In this document: positions 27,178 through 36,205 of the stretch, in pieces
Layout of the letters: the number at the start of each line of letters is the position of its first letter
Numbering within the stretch: the first letter of the stretch is position 1
DNA from: Planomonospora parontospora
GTDB lineage: Bacteria; Actinomycetota; Actinomycetes; Streptosporangiales; Streptosporangiaceae
DNA length: 64,000 bases
Assembly: GCA_014647935.1 (NCBI GenBank)
Contig: BMQD01000001.1
Location: 434,001-498,000 of the forward strand
Direction: 5' to 3'
Position numbers and translations under genes: made by a program
Notes under the pieces: model-generated
Databases searched by the model: none
What the model was told of the DNA's origin: nothing
The model's input: only the letters and a program-made list of their open reading frames with translations

Positions 27178-28601
27178 TCCCGTTGCCGCTGGCGAGGATC
27201 GCCGAGATCACCTCGGGCGCCCTCGCGGGCATGGCCGATCCCCGCGCGGTGGTGCGCGGCCCGGTCGTCATCGACTCCCGGGCGGCCGAACCGGGGTCGC
27301 TGTTCGTCGCCATCAAGGGCGACCGGGCCGACGGCCACGACTTCGCGGCGCAGGCCGCGGCGGCCGGGGCGGCCGCGGTGCTCGCGGAGCGGCCCGTCGA
27401 GGCCCCCGCGGTGATCGTCGACGACGTCTTGGCCGCGCTGGCCGCCCTCGCCACCGCCGCCTGCGCGGAGCTGCCCGACTGCACGGTCGTCGGCGTCACC
27501 GGCTCGGCGGGCAAGACCAGCACCAAGGACCTGCTGGCCCGCCTCGCCGCCAGGATCGGCCCGACGGTCGCCCCGCCCGGATCCTTCAACAACGAGATCG
27601 GCCACCCGTTGACCGTGCTGCGGGCGGACGAGACCACCCGCTGCCTGGTGCTGGAGCTCAGCGCCAGGAACGTCGGGCACATCGACTACCTGGCGCGCAT
27701 CGCCCCGCCGAAGATCGGCGTGGTCCTCAACGTCGGCACCGCGCACCTCGGCGTCTTCGGCAGCCGCGAGGCCATCGCCCAGGCCAAGGGAGAGCTGGTG
27801 GAGGCGCTGCCGGCCGACGGCGTGGCCGTGCTGAACGCCGACGACCCGCTGGTCGCCGCGATGGCCGCCCGCACCCGCGCCCGCGTCACCTGGTACGGCC
27901 GCGCCGAGAGCGCCGACGTGCGGGCCGAGGACGTGACCGTGGACGAGCGGGGCCGCGCGTCCTTCACGCTGCGCACCCCGTCGGGCTCCGCGCCGGTCGG
28001 GCTCCGCCTGTACGGCGAGCACGCGGTGGAGAACGCCCTGGCCGCGGCGGCGGCCGCCTACGAGCTCGGCCTGCCGGTCGCCGTCATCGCCCAGGAGCTG
28101 TCGGAGGCCGAGCCCCGCAGCCGCTGGCGGATGGAGGTCACCGACCGGGCGGACGGCGTCACCGTGATCAACGACGCCTACAACGCCAACCCCGACTCCA
28201 TGCGCGCCGCCTTCCGGGCCCTGGACGCGCTCGCGGGCCCGCGCCGCCGCTTCGCCGTCGTCGCCTCCCTGGCCGAGCTGGGCGAGCACAGCGACGCGCT
28301 GAACGAGGGCGTCGGCCGGATGGCCGGCGAGGCGGGACTGGCCGGCCTGGTCGTCGTCGGCCGGGACGCCGAGCCGATCCTGGCCGGCGCGCGCACGGCG
28401 GTGGAGGAGGCCGCGTCCGGCGCGCCGCCGGGGCCGCAGCCGCGTCCGGCCACCCGCGTGGTGCACGCGGCCGACACGGTGGAGGCCGCGGCCCTCCTGG
28501 AGGGCATGCTCGCCCCCGGCGACGTGGTGCTGGTCAAGGGCTCGCGCGCCGCCGGGCTGGAGCGCGTGGCCCACGCCCTGGTCGGGGGTGACGGCCAGTG
28601 A
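27174..28601 (+). CDS. murF: UDP-N-acetylmuramoyl-tripeptide:D-Ala-D-Ala ligase MurF
   Basis: MurF ligates D-Ala-D-Ala to complete the UDP-MurNAc-pentapeptide. The 475 residues include the N-terminal [24 protein letters not shown] block, the P-loop [13 protein letters not shown] (about 105-117), the central FNNEIGHP segment, and [15 protein letters not shown] and [11 protein letters not shown] in the C-terminal domain. ATG 27174 overlaps the murE stop, and its own stop overlaps the mraY start (GTGA). Confidence 0.95.
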   Translation: MIPLPLARIAEITSGALAGMADPRAVVRGPVVIDSRAAEPGSLFVAIKGDRADGHDFAAQAAAAGAAAVLAERPVEAPAVIVDDVLAALAALATAACAELPDCTVVGVTGSAGKTSTKDLLARLAARIGPTVAPPGSFNNEIGHPLTVLRADETTRCLVLELSARNVGHIDYLARIAPPKIGVVLNVGTAHLGVFGSREAIAQAKGELVEALPADGVAVLNADDPLVAAMAARTRARVTWYGRAESADVRAEDVTVDERGRASFTLRTPSGSAPVGLRLYGEHAVENALAAAAAAYELGLPVAVIAQELSEAEPRSRWRMEVTDRADGVTVINDAYNANPDSMRAAFRALDALAGPRRRFAVVASLAELGEHSDALNEGVGRMAGEAGLAGLVVVGRDAEPILAGARTAVEEAASGAPPGPQPRPATRVVHAADTVEAAALLEGMLAPGDVVLVKGSRAAGLERVAHALVGGDGQ

Positions 28602-29656
28602 GGGACATCCTCATCGCGGCGGCCGTGTCCCTGCTGCTGTCGATGTTCGGCACGCCCCTGGCGATCCGGCTGTTCTCCCGCCGCGGTTACGGCCAGAGCA
28701 TCCGCGAGGAGGGCCCCTCCGGCCACCACGACAAGCGCGGCACCCCCACCATGGGCGGCACGGTGATCGTGATCGCCGCGCTGATCGGGTACGCCTGCGC
28801 CCACCTGATGTCGTGGACCACGCCCACGGTCTCCGCGGTGCTGGTGCTGTTCCTGATGACGGGCCTGGGCGCGGTCGGCTTCCTCGACGACTTCATCAAG
28901 ATCTACAAGCAGCGCAGCCTCGGCCTGCGCAGCGGCGCCAAGGCGCTGGGCCAGCTCATCGTCGGCGCGGTCTTCGCCGTGCTGGTGGTGCGCTTTCCCA
29001 ACGCCTACGACATCACCCCGGCCGAGACCCGGCTGTCGTTCCTGCGGGACTTCGGCCCGTCGATCACCATCGTCGGGTTCACGGTCTGGGTGCTCATCAT
29101 GATCGTGGGCTTCTCCAACGCGGTGAACCTCACCGACGGCCTCGACGGCCTGGCCAGCGGCGCCACCGGCGCGGTGCTGGCCTCCTACATCCTGATCGGC
29201 AACTGGCAGCTCCGCAACAGCTGCACCACCCAGCTCGGCCCCAACTGCTACTGGGTGCGCGACCCGCTGGACCTGGCCGTGGTCGCGGCCGCCGTGCTCG
29301 GCGCGCTGATCGGCTTCCTGTGGTGGAACGCCCCGCCCGCGAAGATCTTCATGGGCGACACCGGCTCGCTCGCCCTGGGCGGCGTCATCGCCGGACTGGC
29401 CATCACCACCCGCACCCAGCTGCTGCTGATCATCCTGGCGGGACTGTGCGTGATCATCACGCTCTCGGTCATCATCCAGGTCGGGTCCTTCAAGCTGACG
29501 GGCAAACGGGTGTTCCGGATGGCGCCGCTGCAGCACCACTTCGAGCTGGCGGGCTGGGCCGAGACCACCATCGTGGTCCGGTTCTGGATCATCGCGGGCC
29601 TGTGCGCCGCGGCCGGTCTCGGGCTGTTCTACATCGAGTGGATGCCCAAGTCCTGA
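28598..29656 (+). CDS. mraY: Phospho-N-acetylmuramoyl-pentapeptide transferase MraY
   Basis: Integral membrane enzyme that moves phospho-MurNAc-pentapeptide onto undecaprenyl phosphate to make lipid I. The 352 residues have about ten transmembrane segments and the MraY signatures [23 protein letters not shown] (with the catalytic-site Asp pair), [22 protein letters not shown] and the cytoplasmic [16 protein letters not shown] 28598 overlaps murF, and a 49-base gap leads to murD. Confidence 0.96.
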   Translation: MRDILIAAAVSLLLSMFGTPLAIRLFSRRGYGQSIREEGPSGHHDKRGTPTMGGTVIVIAALIGYACAHLMSWTTPTVSAVLVLFLMTGLGAVGFLDDFIKIYKQRSLGLRSGAKALGQLIVGAVFAVLVVRFPNAYDITPAETRLSFLRDFGPSITIVGFTVWVLIMIVGFSNAVNLTDGLDGLASGATGAVLASYILIGNWQLRNSCTTQLGPNCYWVRDPLDLAVVAAAVLGALIGFLWWNAPPAKIFMGDTGSLALGGVIAGLAITTRTQLLLIILAGLCVIITLSVIIQVGSFKLTGKRVFRMAPLQHHFELAGWAETTIVVRFWIIAGLCAAAGLGLFYIEWMPKS

Positions 29657-29705
29657 GCAGGACTCCGCGCCACTCCGCCGTCCCTGGAAGGACTCGCTGG
29701 TTCCA

Positions 29706-31082
29706 ATGATCTGTGTGCTGGGCGCCGGGCTCTCCGGCGCCGCCGCCGCCCGCCTGCTGGCCGCTCGCGGCGAGAGGGCGGTCGTCCTGGAGGGCCGCGA
29801 CGGCGAGCGCCAGCGCGCCGTCGCCGCCGAGCTGGCCGGGGCGGGCGTGGAGGTGCGCTTCGGCGAGCCCGCCGGGCTGCCCGAGGGCACGACCCAGGTC
29901 GTCGCCACCGGCTGGCCGCCGCACCACCCGCTGCTCGCCGCGGCGGAGCGGGCCGGGATCGAGGTGATCGGCGAGGTCGAGCTGGCCTGGCGGCTGCGTC
30001 CCGAGGGCGCGGCGCCGTGGCTGGCGCTGACCGGGACGAACGGCAAGACCACCGCGGTGCGGATGCTCACCTCGATGCTGCTCGCCGCCGGGCACCGGGC
30101 GCTGGCGGTCGGCAACGTGGGCGTCCCGGTGGCGGAGGCGGTCGCGGAGCCGTACGACGTGCTGGCGGTGGAGCTGTCCAGCTTCCAGCTGCACCGGGCG
30201 CCGAGCATCGCCCCGCTCGCGGCGGCCGTGCTCAACGTCGCGCCGGACCACCTCGACTGGCACGGCTCCATGGAGGAGTACGCGCGCGCCAAGGGGGAGA
30301 TCTTCGCCCGGGCCGGGACGGTCGTCTACAACGCCGACGACGAGTGGTCCGCCCGGCTGGCCGCGCCGTACGGCGGCGCGGTCGGCTTCACGCTGCAGGT
30401 GCCCCGGCCGGGGCAGGTCGGCGTGGTCGAGGACCTGCTGGTGGACCGGGCGTTCACCGCCGACCCCGTCCGGGAGGCCGCCGAGCTGGCCTCGCTCGGC
30501 GACGTCCGGCCCCTCGCGCCGCACAACGTGGCCAACGCGCTCGCCGCCGCCGCGCTCGCCCGGGCCTACGGGGTGCCGGAGGAGGCCGTACGGCAGGGAC
30601 TGCGGGACTTCGTCCCCGACCCGCACCGGATCGCGCACGTCGCCCGGGTGGGCGGGGTCGACTACGTCGACGACTCCAAGGCCACCAACCCGCACGCCGC
30701 CGCCGCCTCGCTCGCCGCCTACCCCTCGATCGTCTGGGTGGCCGGCGGGCAGCTGAAGGGCGCCGACGTCGACGACCTGGTACGGCAGGCGGCCCCCAGG
30801 CTGCGCGGCGCGGTGCTCCTGGGCGCCGACCGCGAGCGGATCCGGCAGGCTCTGGCGCGACACGCCGCGAATGTCCCGGTGGTCGAGGTCGCGGAGCAGG
30901 ACACTGGGGCCATGGACCGTGTCGTCGCCGAAGCCGCCAGGCTCGCCGCCCCCGGAGACACCGTGCTGCTGGCTCCGGCGGGGGCGTCGCTGGACATGTT
31001 CACCGGATACCCGGCCCGGGGGGAGGCGTTCGCGCGGGCCGTGCACCGCCTGGGAGCCCCCGGGGACGGGAGCGGGACGTGA
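29706..31082 (+). CDS. murD: UDP-N-acetylmuramoylalanine-D-glutamate ligase MurD
   Basis: MurD adds D-glutamate to UDP-MurNAc-L-Ala. The 458 residues show an N-terminal Rossmann motif CVLGAGLSGAAAAR, the P-loop LTGTNGKTTAVRM (about 109-121), SSFQL, NVAPDHLDWHGSMEEYARAK and the DDSKATNPHAAAASL motif that is typical of MurD. ATG 29706 begins almost at the first conserved residue, giving a slightly short N-terminus. The stop forms a GTGA overlap with a small ORF. Confidence 0.95.
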   Translation: MICVLGAGLSGAAAARLLAARGERAVVLEGRDGERQRAVAAELAGAGVEVRFGEPAGLPEGTTQVVATGWPPHHPLLAAAERAGIEVIGEVELAWRLRPEGAAPWLALTGTNGKTTAVRMLTSMLLAAGHRALAVGNVGVPVAEAVAEPYDVLAVELSSFQLHRAPSIAPLAAAVLNVAPDHLDWHGSMEEYARAKGEIFARAGTVVYNADDEWSARLAAPYGGAVGFTLQVPRPGQVGVVEDLLVDRAFTADPVREAAELASLGDVRPLAPHNVANALAAAALARAYGVPEEAVRQGLRDFVPDPHRIAHVARVGGVDYVDDSKATNPHAAAASLAAYPSIVWVAGGQLKGADVDDLVRQAAPRLRGAVLLGADRERIRQALARHAANVPVVEVAEQDTGAMDRVVAEAARLAAPGDTVLLAPAGASLDMFTGYPARGEAFARAVHRLGAPGDGSGT

Positions 31083-31252
31083 GCCCGCGGCCCGGCGCCG
31101 AGGTCCGGGCCGGGGCCCGTGCGGAGGCCGGGTCAGGCGGGCGGGGAAGTGTCCGGGGCGGCCCGCGGACCGGAGCCCGTGCGGAGGTCCGGCCGGGCGG
31201 GCGGAGAACCGCCCGGGGCGGGGCGCGGACCGGTCCGCGGGGCGGCCGGTGA
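31079..31252 (+). CDS. Possible small basic repeat protein (57 aa) between murD and ftsW
   Basis: A 57-codon frame starts with a GTG overlapping the murD stop (GTGA at 31079-31082) and ends with a TGA overlapping the ftsW start (GTGA at 31249-31252). GGGAG lies just upstream of its GTG. The peptide is almost entirely Gly, Arg, Ala, Pro and Thr and consists of two 20-residue repeats (GARAEAGSGGRGSVRGGPRT and GARAEVRPGGRRTARGGART). I do not recognise it. It fits the operon's coupling style exactly, but open frames are common in DNA of this composition, so existence is uncertain. Confidence 0.3.
   Translation: MSPRPGAEVRAGARAEAGSGGRGSVRGGPRTGARAEVRPGGRRTARGGARTGPRGGR
31111..31230 (+). repeat. 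60-bp tandem duplication in the murD-ftsW gap
   Basis: Bases 31111-31170 and 31171-31230 align without gaps at 49 of 60 positions. They fill most of the gap between murD and ftsW and keep one reading frame open through both units. Confidence 0.85.
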
Positions 31253-32520
31253 CCGCCACCGAACCGCCGGTGGGCCCCGTCCCGCTGGGCGGAGGGCTCT
31301 CCCGCCTGCGCGAGCTGCTGGAACGGCCCCTCCTCTCCTACCACCTGCTGCTGGGCGTCAGCGGGCTGTTGATGGCGCTGGGGCTGATGATGGTGCTGTC
31401 GGCGTCCAGCATCTCGGCGCTGGAGACGAGGGACTCGGCGTTCGCGCTCTTCGGACGGCAGTTCCTGTCGATGGCGTTGGGCCTGGTCCTCATGTGGGTC
31501 TGCTCCCGGCTGCCGCTGCGCTTCTTCCGGCTGGCCGGCTACCCGCTGATGGTCCTGGCGGCCCTGGGACTGGTCCTGGTGATCTTCATCGGTCAGTCGG
31601 AGCTGGGCGCGCAGCGCTGGATCTACATCGGGGAGCTGACCATCCAGCCGTCGGAGCCGGCCAAGCTCGCGCTGGTGGTGTGGGGGGCCGACCTGCTGGC
31701 GCGCCGGGCGCGGGGCGGGATGATCGAGTGGCGCCACCTGCTCGTCCCGCTCATGCCGGGCACCGCGATCCTGGCGCTGCTGGTCATGGCCGGCAGCGAC
31801 CTGGGCACCACCATCGTGCTCATGGTGATCTTCCTGGCGCTGCTGTGGGTGGTGGGGGCCCCGCTCCGGCTGTTCGGCGGGATCCTCGCGGTGGCGGTCC
31901 TCGCCACCATCGTGATGATCAGCACCGAGGGCTACCGCGCGGACCGGATCGAGGGCTGGCTCAACCCGTGGGGCAACGCCCAGACCTCGGGCTTCCAGGC
32001 GGTGCAGGGGCAGATCGCGATGGGCAGCGGCGGCTGGTTCGGGCTCGGCCTGGGCTCCAGCCGGGCGAAGTGGAACTGGCTGCCGCACGCCGAGAGCGAC
32101 TTCATCTTCTCCATCATCGGGGAGGAGCTCGGCCTGATGGGCACGCTGGTGGTGATCACCCTGTTCGGCCTGCTCGGCTACGCGGGGCTGCGGGTGGCCA
32201 CCCGGGTCAGGGACCCGTTCGTCCGGCTGGCCTCGGCCGCCGCCGTCGCCTGGATCGCCGGGCAGGCGATCGTCAACATCGGCGCGGTCATCGGCGTGCT
32301 GCCGATCACCGGCATCCCGCTCCCGCTGGTCTCCTACGGCGGCTCGGCGCTGCTGCCGACCCTGGCCGCGCTCGGCATGCTGCTCTCCTTCGCCAAACTG
32401 GAGCCCGGTGCGCGCGAGGCTCTCCTCGACCGTGGCCCCGGACCGGCGGCGCGGGCTCTAAGCTGGCTTGGCCTGGGCGGCCCGGAACGGGGAAGACGAC
32501 CGGGCCGCGGAAGACGTTGA
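31249..32520 (+). CDS. ftsW: Septal peptidoglycan polymerase FtsW (SEDS family)
   Basis: Glycosyltransferase that polymerises lipid II at the division site together with FtsI. The 423 residues from GTG 31249 contain about ten transmembrane segments and SEDS motifs: SSISAL in TM1, [23 protein letters not shown], a conserved Asp in the large loop region, [19 protein letters not shown], and [20 protein letters not shown] near the C-terminus. No clear Shine-Dalgarno precedes the GTG, so translation may depend on coupling to an upstream frame; the same frame stays open further upstream. Confidence 0.93.
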   Translation: MTATEPPVGPVPLGGGLSRLRELLERPLLSYHLLLGVSGLLMALGLMMVLSASSISALETRDSAFALFGRQFLSMALGLVLMWVCSRLPLRFFRLAGYPLMVLAALGLVLVIFIGQSELGAQRWIYIGELTIQPSEPAKLALVVWGADLLARRARGGMIEWRHLLVPLMPGTAILALLVMAGSDLGTTIVLMVIFLALLWVVGAPLRLFGGILAVAVLATIVMISTEGYRADRIEGWLNPWGNAQTSGFQAVQGQIAMGSGGWFGLGLGSSRAKWNWLPHAESDFIFSIIGEELGLMGTLVVITLFGLLGYAGLRVATRVRDPFVRLASAAAVAWIAGQAIVNIGAVIGVLPITGIPLPLVSYGGSALLPTLAALGMLLSFAKLEPGAREALLDRGPGPAARALSWLGLGGPERGRRPGRGRR

Positions 32521-32545
32521 GCGGACGAGAGCGAAAGGACCCGGC

Positions 32546-33634
32546 ATGAGAGTGGTCCTCGCCGGCGGCGGGACAGCCGGTCACATCGAACCGGCGCTTG
32601 CCCTGGCCGACGCGCTGCGCAGGCTGGACCCGGGGATCGGGATCACCTGCCTCGGCACGGAGCGCGGCCTCGAGACGCGGCTGGTGCCCGCCAGGGGCTA
32701 CGAGCTGCAGCTCGTGCCCGCGGTGCCGCTGCCCCGGGCCATCACGCCCCAGCTGCTGACCGTGCCCGGCCGGCTGGCGGGCGCGATCAACGCGGCGGCC
32801 GGCGTCATGGACCGGGTCCAGGCGGACGTCCTGGTGGGCTTCGGCGGATACGTGGCCACCCCCGCCTACCTCGCGGCCCGGCGGCGCGGCGTGCCCATCG
32901 TGGTGCACGAGGCCAACCCGCGCCCCGGCCTGGCCAACCGGCTGGGCGCGCGGCTGACCGACCACGTGTTCACCGGCCACCCGGACACGTCCCTGCCCAG
33001 GGGCGAGTACGCCGGGATCCCGCTCCGGCGCGAGATCGCCCAGCTGGACCGGCTGTCCATGGGCGACAAGGCGCGCTCCTGGTTCGGGCTGGAGGCCGAC
33101 CTGCCCACCCTGCTGGTCACCGGCGGCTCCCAGGGCGCGCGCTCGCTCAACCGGGCGGCCCTCGGCGCCGCCGCGGCGCTGCGCCGGGCCGGGGTGCAGG
33201 TGCTGCACGTCATCGGGCCGAAGAACACGCTGGAGGAGGAGCCCCCTCCGGGCGACCCGCAGTACGTCGTGCTGCAGTACGTCGACCGGATGGACCTGGC
33301 CTACGCGGCCGCCGACTTCGCGCTCTGCCGGGCCGGGGCCATCACCTGCGCCGAGCTCACCGCGGTGGGCCTGCCGGCGGCCTACGTCCCGCTCCCGCAC
33401 GGCAACGGCGAGCAGCGGCTCAACGCCGCGCCGATCGTGCAGGCGGGCGGCGGGCTCATGGCGGAGGACGCCGAGCTGACGCCCGAGTGGATCCTGCGCA
33501 ACGTGCTGCCGATCCTGTCCGACCCCGAGCGGGTGGTCGCCATGTCGGAGGCCGCCGCCAGGATGGGCCGCAAGGACGCGGACACGGCGCTCGCGCGCCG
33601 GGTGGTGCAGGTCGCGGCGCAGGGACGGGCGTGA
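32546..33634 (+). CDS. murG: UDP-N-acetylglucosamine transferase MurG
   Basis: MurG is a peripheral GT-B enzyme on the inner membrane face that adds GlcNAc to lipid I to make lipid II. The 362 residues begin [20 protein letters not shown] (G loop 1), with [38 protein letters not shown] and the donor-sugar region [11 protein letters not shown] followed by [18 protein letters not shown] 32546 has GAAAGGA upstream. The GIGHS-like His at GHIEP is retained. Its stop overlaps a GTG (GTGA). Confidence 0.95.
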   Translation: MRVVLAGGGTAGHIEPALALADALRRLDPGIGITCLGTERGLETRLVPARGYELQLVPAVPLPRAITPQLLTVPGRLAGAINAAAGVMDRVQADVLVGFGGYVATPAYLAARRRGVPIVVHEANPRPGLANRLGARLTDHVFTGHPDTSLPRGEYAGIPLRREIAQLDRLSMGDKARSWFGLEADLPTLLVTGGSQGARSLNRAALGAAAALRRAGVQVLHVIGPKNTLEEEPPPGDPQYVVLQYVDRMDLAYAAADFALCRAGAITCAELTAVGLPAAYVPLPHGNGEQRLNAAPIVQAGGGLMAEDAELTPEWILRNVLPILSDPERVVAMSEAAARMGRKDADTALARRVVQVAAQGRA

Positions 33635-33777
33635 CGGCGGGCGGCGGATACGACGGGCGCCCGGACGGCGGGCGGACAGCGGTGGAACGACCGATGACCG
33701 GGGAGCGGACCCGGCGCGGTGAGCGGAGCGGCCGGTCGGCGACCGGGACCGCCCGTACGGTCAACGAGGAGTGGTGA
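33631..33777 (+). CDS. Possible small ORF (48 aa) between murG and murC
   Basis: A 48-codon frame starts with a GTG overlapping the murG stop (33631-33634) and ends at 33777, 7 bases before murC. The predicted peptide is rich in Gly, Arg, Thr and Ser ([20 protein letters not shown], ending TVNEEW). It has no recognisable domain. The murC gene has no close Shine-Dalgarno of its own (GAGGAG is 13 bases away), so a coupled upstream frame would make sense, but the ORF may be chance. Confidence 0.25.
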   Translation: MTAGGGYDGRPDGGRTAVERPMTGERTRRGERSGRSATGTARTVNEEW

Positions 33778-33784
33778 GCGACCG

Positions 33785-35191
33785 GTGAGTCTGGTCAAGT
33801 TGGTGGAGCCGGTCGCGGCGGAAGAACTGGGACGGGTCCACTTCATCGGGATCGGCGGTGCCGGCATGTCCGGCATCGCCCGCATCCTGCTCAAGAGGGG
33901 CGTCGCGGTCTCCGGCAGCGACGCGCGCGGGTCCGACATGGTGACCGCCCTGCGGGAGCTGGGCGGTGTGATCCACATCGGCCACGCCGCCTCGCACATA
34001 AAGAACGTGGACACCGTGGTGGTCTCCACCGCGATCCGCGACTCCAACCCCGAGCTGGGCGAGGCGCTCCGGCAGGGGCTGAGGGTGATCCCCAGGGCCG
34101 CGGCGCTCGCCTCGGTCATGGCGGGCCGGAACGCGGTGGCCGTCGCGGGCACGCACGGCAAGACGACCACCACCTCGATGCTCACGGTGGCGCTGCAGAA
34201 GTGCGGGGTCGACCCGTCCTACTGCGTCGGCGGGCAGCTGGTCACCACCGGCCTGGGCGCTGACGAGGGCGCGGGGGAGGTGTTCGTCGCCGAGGCGGAC
34301 GAGAGCGACGGCTCCTTCCTCATGCTGGCCCCGGACATCGCCGTGGTGACCAACGTCGAGCCGGACCACCTGGACAACTACGGCGACCCCCGGGCCGTCT
34401 ACGACAGCTTCACCAGGTTCGTCGAGCGGGTCGGCCGGACCCTGGTGGTCTGCGCCGACGACCCGGGCTCGGCGGCGCTGGTGCCGATCGCCCGCGCACG
34501 CGGTCTGCGGGTGGTCACGTACGGCGAGGCCGAGGAGGCCGACTTCAGGGTCGGCGAGATCACCCCCGACGGCATGGGCGTCTCCTTTGCGATCCACGGC
34601 CACGGCGGGGTACGGCTGGCCGTCCCCGGCCGGCACAACGCGCTCAACGCGGCGGCCGTCATCGCGGTGGCCGCGGAGCTGGGCGTCCCGTTCGCGGCCA
34701 TCCGCGACGGTCTGGCCGCCTTCACCGGGGCCAAGCGGCGCTTCGAGGCCAAGGGCGAGGCCGGAGGGGTGGCGGTCTTCGACAGCTACGCCCACCACCC
34801 GACCGAGCTGGCCGCCGACCTGCGCGCCGCCCGGGACGTGGTGACCTCCTTCTCCGGAACCGGCCGGGTCATCGCGGTCTTCCAGCCGCACCTGTACTCG
34901 CGCACCCGGTTCTTCGCCGACGAGTTCGGCGCGGCCCTGGGCCTGGCCGACGAGGCCGTCGTCCTGGACGTCTACGGAGCCCGCGAGGACCCCGAGCCCG
35001 GGGTGTCGGGGGCGCTGGTGGCGGAGAAGGTGCCGCTCCCGCCCGGGCAGGTCGAGTACGCGCCCCTGCGTGAGGCCGTGCCCGCCCTGGTGGCGGACCG
35101 CGCCAGGCCCGGCGACATCGTCCTCACCATGGGCGCGGGCGATGTGACGGAGCTGGGCCCCCGGATCGTCGCGGAGCTGGCCGCCCGGTGA
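33785..35191 (+). CDS. murC: UDP-N-acetylmuramate-L-alanine ligase MurC
   Basis: MurC adds the first residue, L-alanine, to UDP-MurNAc. The 468 residues have HFIGIGGAGMSGIARIL near the N-terminus, the P-loop VAGTHGKTTTTSM (about 119-131), EADESDGSFL, NVEPDHLDNYGD, KRRFEAKGE, and YAHHPTELAADL in the C-terminal domain. The start is GTG 33785 (SLVKLVEPVAAEEL follows). Murein biosynthesis in this cluster is complete from MurC to MurG, apart from MurA and MurB, which are not seen here. Confidence 0.95.
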   Translation: MSLVKLVEPVAAEELGRVHFIGIGGAGMSGIARILLKRGVAVSGSDARGSDMVTALRELGGVIHIGHAASHIKNVDTVVVSTAIRDSNPELGEALRQGLRVIPRAAALASVMAGRNAVAVAGTHGKTTTTSMLTVALQKCGVDPSYCVGGQLVTTGLGADEGAGEVFVAEADESDGSFLMLAPDIAVVTNVEPDHLDNYGDPRAVYDSFTRFVERVGRTLVVCADDPGSAALVPIARARGLRVVTYGEAEEADFRVGEITPDGMGVSFAIHGHGGVRLAVPGRHNALNAAAVIAVAAELGVPFAAIRDGLAAFTGAKRRFEAKGEAGGVAVFDSYAHHPTELAADLRAARDVVTSFSGTGRVIAVFQPHLYSRTRFFADEFGAALGLADEAVVLDVYGAREDPEPGVSGALVAEKVPLPPGQVEYAPLREAVPALVADRARPGDIVLTMGAGDVTELGPRIVAELAAR

Positions 35192-35196
35192 GCGCG

Positions 35197-35270
35197 GCGC
35201 GCGGCGTCGCCGCGGACCCTGCGAGGGGGCTCCGGTGCCTGGACTGAGGAGCGCGCGCGGCGTCGCCGCG
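35197..35270 (+). repeat. Dispersed repeat copy spanning the ftsQ start
   Basis: An 18-base sequence occurs at 35197-35214 and again at 35253-35270, each containing the palindrome GCGGCG-T-CGCCGC. Bases 35224-35260 between and into them match the element at about 7264-7300 closely (GGGGGCTCCGG, then CTGGACTGAGGAGCGCGCGC). This copy supplies the GAGGGGG ribosome binding site, the GTG and the first codons of ftsQ. Confidence 0.8.
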
Positions 35271-35936
35271 AACAGAGCCTGGCGGACCGCCTTCCTGGCG
35301 CTGCTCACCGCCGGAGTGGTGGGCAGCGCGGTCTGGCTGGTGTTCCTCTCCCCGGTGCTGGGGGTGCGCGACGTCCGGGTGACGGGCAACTTCGACGTCT
35401 CCGCCGCGCAGATCCGGGGGGCGGCCGGGGTCGCCGACGGCACTCCGCTGGCCACCGTGGACGTCGCGGCGGTGGAGGGCCGGATCCGGGGGATCCGGCG
35501 GATCGAGTCGGCCGAGGTCAGCCGCAACTGGCCCGGGACCCTGGTGATCGAGGTCGTCGAGCGCGAGCCGTTGGCGGCGGTGCCGGTGGGCGGTAAGTCG
35601 GCGCTGATGGACCGCCACGGTGTGGTCGTCGAGGTACGGGAGACGGCGCCGCCGACCCTGCCGGTGCTGCGCTTGGACCGCCCGGGGCCGGGCGATCCGG
35701 CGACCGCGGCCGCACTGGCGGTGATCGGCGCGCTGCCGGAGGAACTGGCTCTGCGGGTGGCGGAGGTGCACGCCCCGTCGGCCGAGACCGTGACGCTGCG
35801 GCTCAAGGACGGCCGGACGGTGGTGTGGGGCGGCCGCGACCGTCCCGCCGACAAGGCGAGGATCCTGGTCACCCTGCTGCAGAGCTCGGCGGACACCTAT
35901 GATGTGAGCTCGCCGGACGTCGTGACGGTGGATTGA
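35235..35936 (+). CDS. ftsQ: Cell division protein FtsQ (POTRA domain)
   Basis: Bitopic divisome protein of 233 residues. A short cytoplasmic N-terminus (VPGLRSARGVAANRAW) precedes one transmembrane helix (about 20-37), then the POTRA domain (VLGVRDVRVTGNFDVSAAQI to VVEREPLAAV) and the FtsQ domain (MDRHGVVVEV to TLRLKDGRTVVWGG). It links FtsW-FtsI regulation to the periplasmic-side divisome. The start region is provided by a dispersed repeat. MurB is not between murC and ftsQ, and ftsA is absent, as is normal in actinobacteria. Confidence 0.9.
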   Translation: MPGLRSARGVAANRAWRTAFLALLTAGVVGSAVWLVFLSPVLGVRDVRVTGNFDVSAAQIRGAAGVADGTPLATVDVAAVEGRIRGIRRIESAEVSRNWPGTLVIEVVEREPLAAVPVGGKSALMDRHGVVVEVRETAPPTLPVLRLDRPGPGDPATAAALAVIGALPEELALRVAEVHAPSAETVTLRLKDGRTVVWGGRDRPADKARILVTLLQSSADTYDVSSPDVVTVD

Positions 35937-36052
35937 ACGGGATTGAACGGGATCACGCGCGATCGCCCGCCCGCGTGCTCCGGAGCGCCTCCTGAGGCGT
36001 CTCACGAAAAGGACAGGCCGCGACACGCCGGGCACGCTTGCGGCGCGGTTAG

Positions 36053-36128
36053 TTGACCCACCTGGAGCGTAGCTCCTACTGTCCGTATCAATCCTCAGGT
36101 TGACATAAACCTAAATCTCAACTTGAGG
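36053..36128 (+). promoter_or_regulatory. ftsZ promoter region with inverted repeats
   Basis: TTGACC (36053-36058) and TACTGT (36077-36082), spaced 18 bases, form a probable ftsZ promoter. Its spacer contains GGAGC-GTA-GCTCC (36064-36076). Downstream, CCTCAGGTTGA (36093-36103) and TCAACTTGAGG (36118-36128) form an 11-base inverted repeat with one mismatch, and TTGACA occurs at 36100. The region is notably AT-rich for this window, so strong separate control of ftsZ is expected. Confidence 0.6.
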
Positions 36129-36205
36129 GTGAGAGTTAAAGAAACGACGGCACGGGCCCCGTGCCGCATGAAATTGCAAGTCAACGAGCGGAAAGGCCCC
36201 TCGTC

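Noticed and set aside
35237-35270. Insertion sequence or transposase near ftsQ
   Set aside because: The repeat is short and no transposase frame or terminal inverted repeats are present in the window.
36093-36128. A definite SoxR box
   Set aside because: Only the half-sites resemble it; the 14-base spacer is too long for the compact SoxR operator, so only a MerR-like site is suggested.
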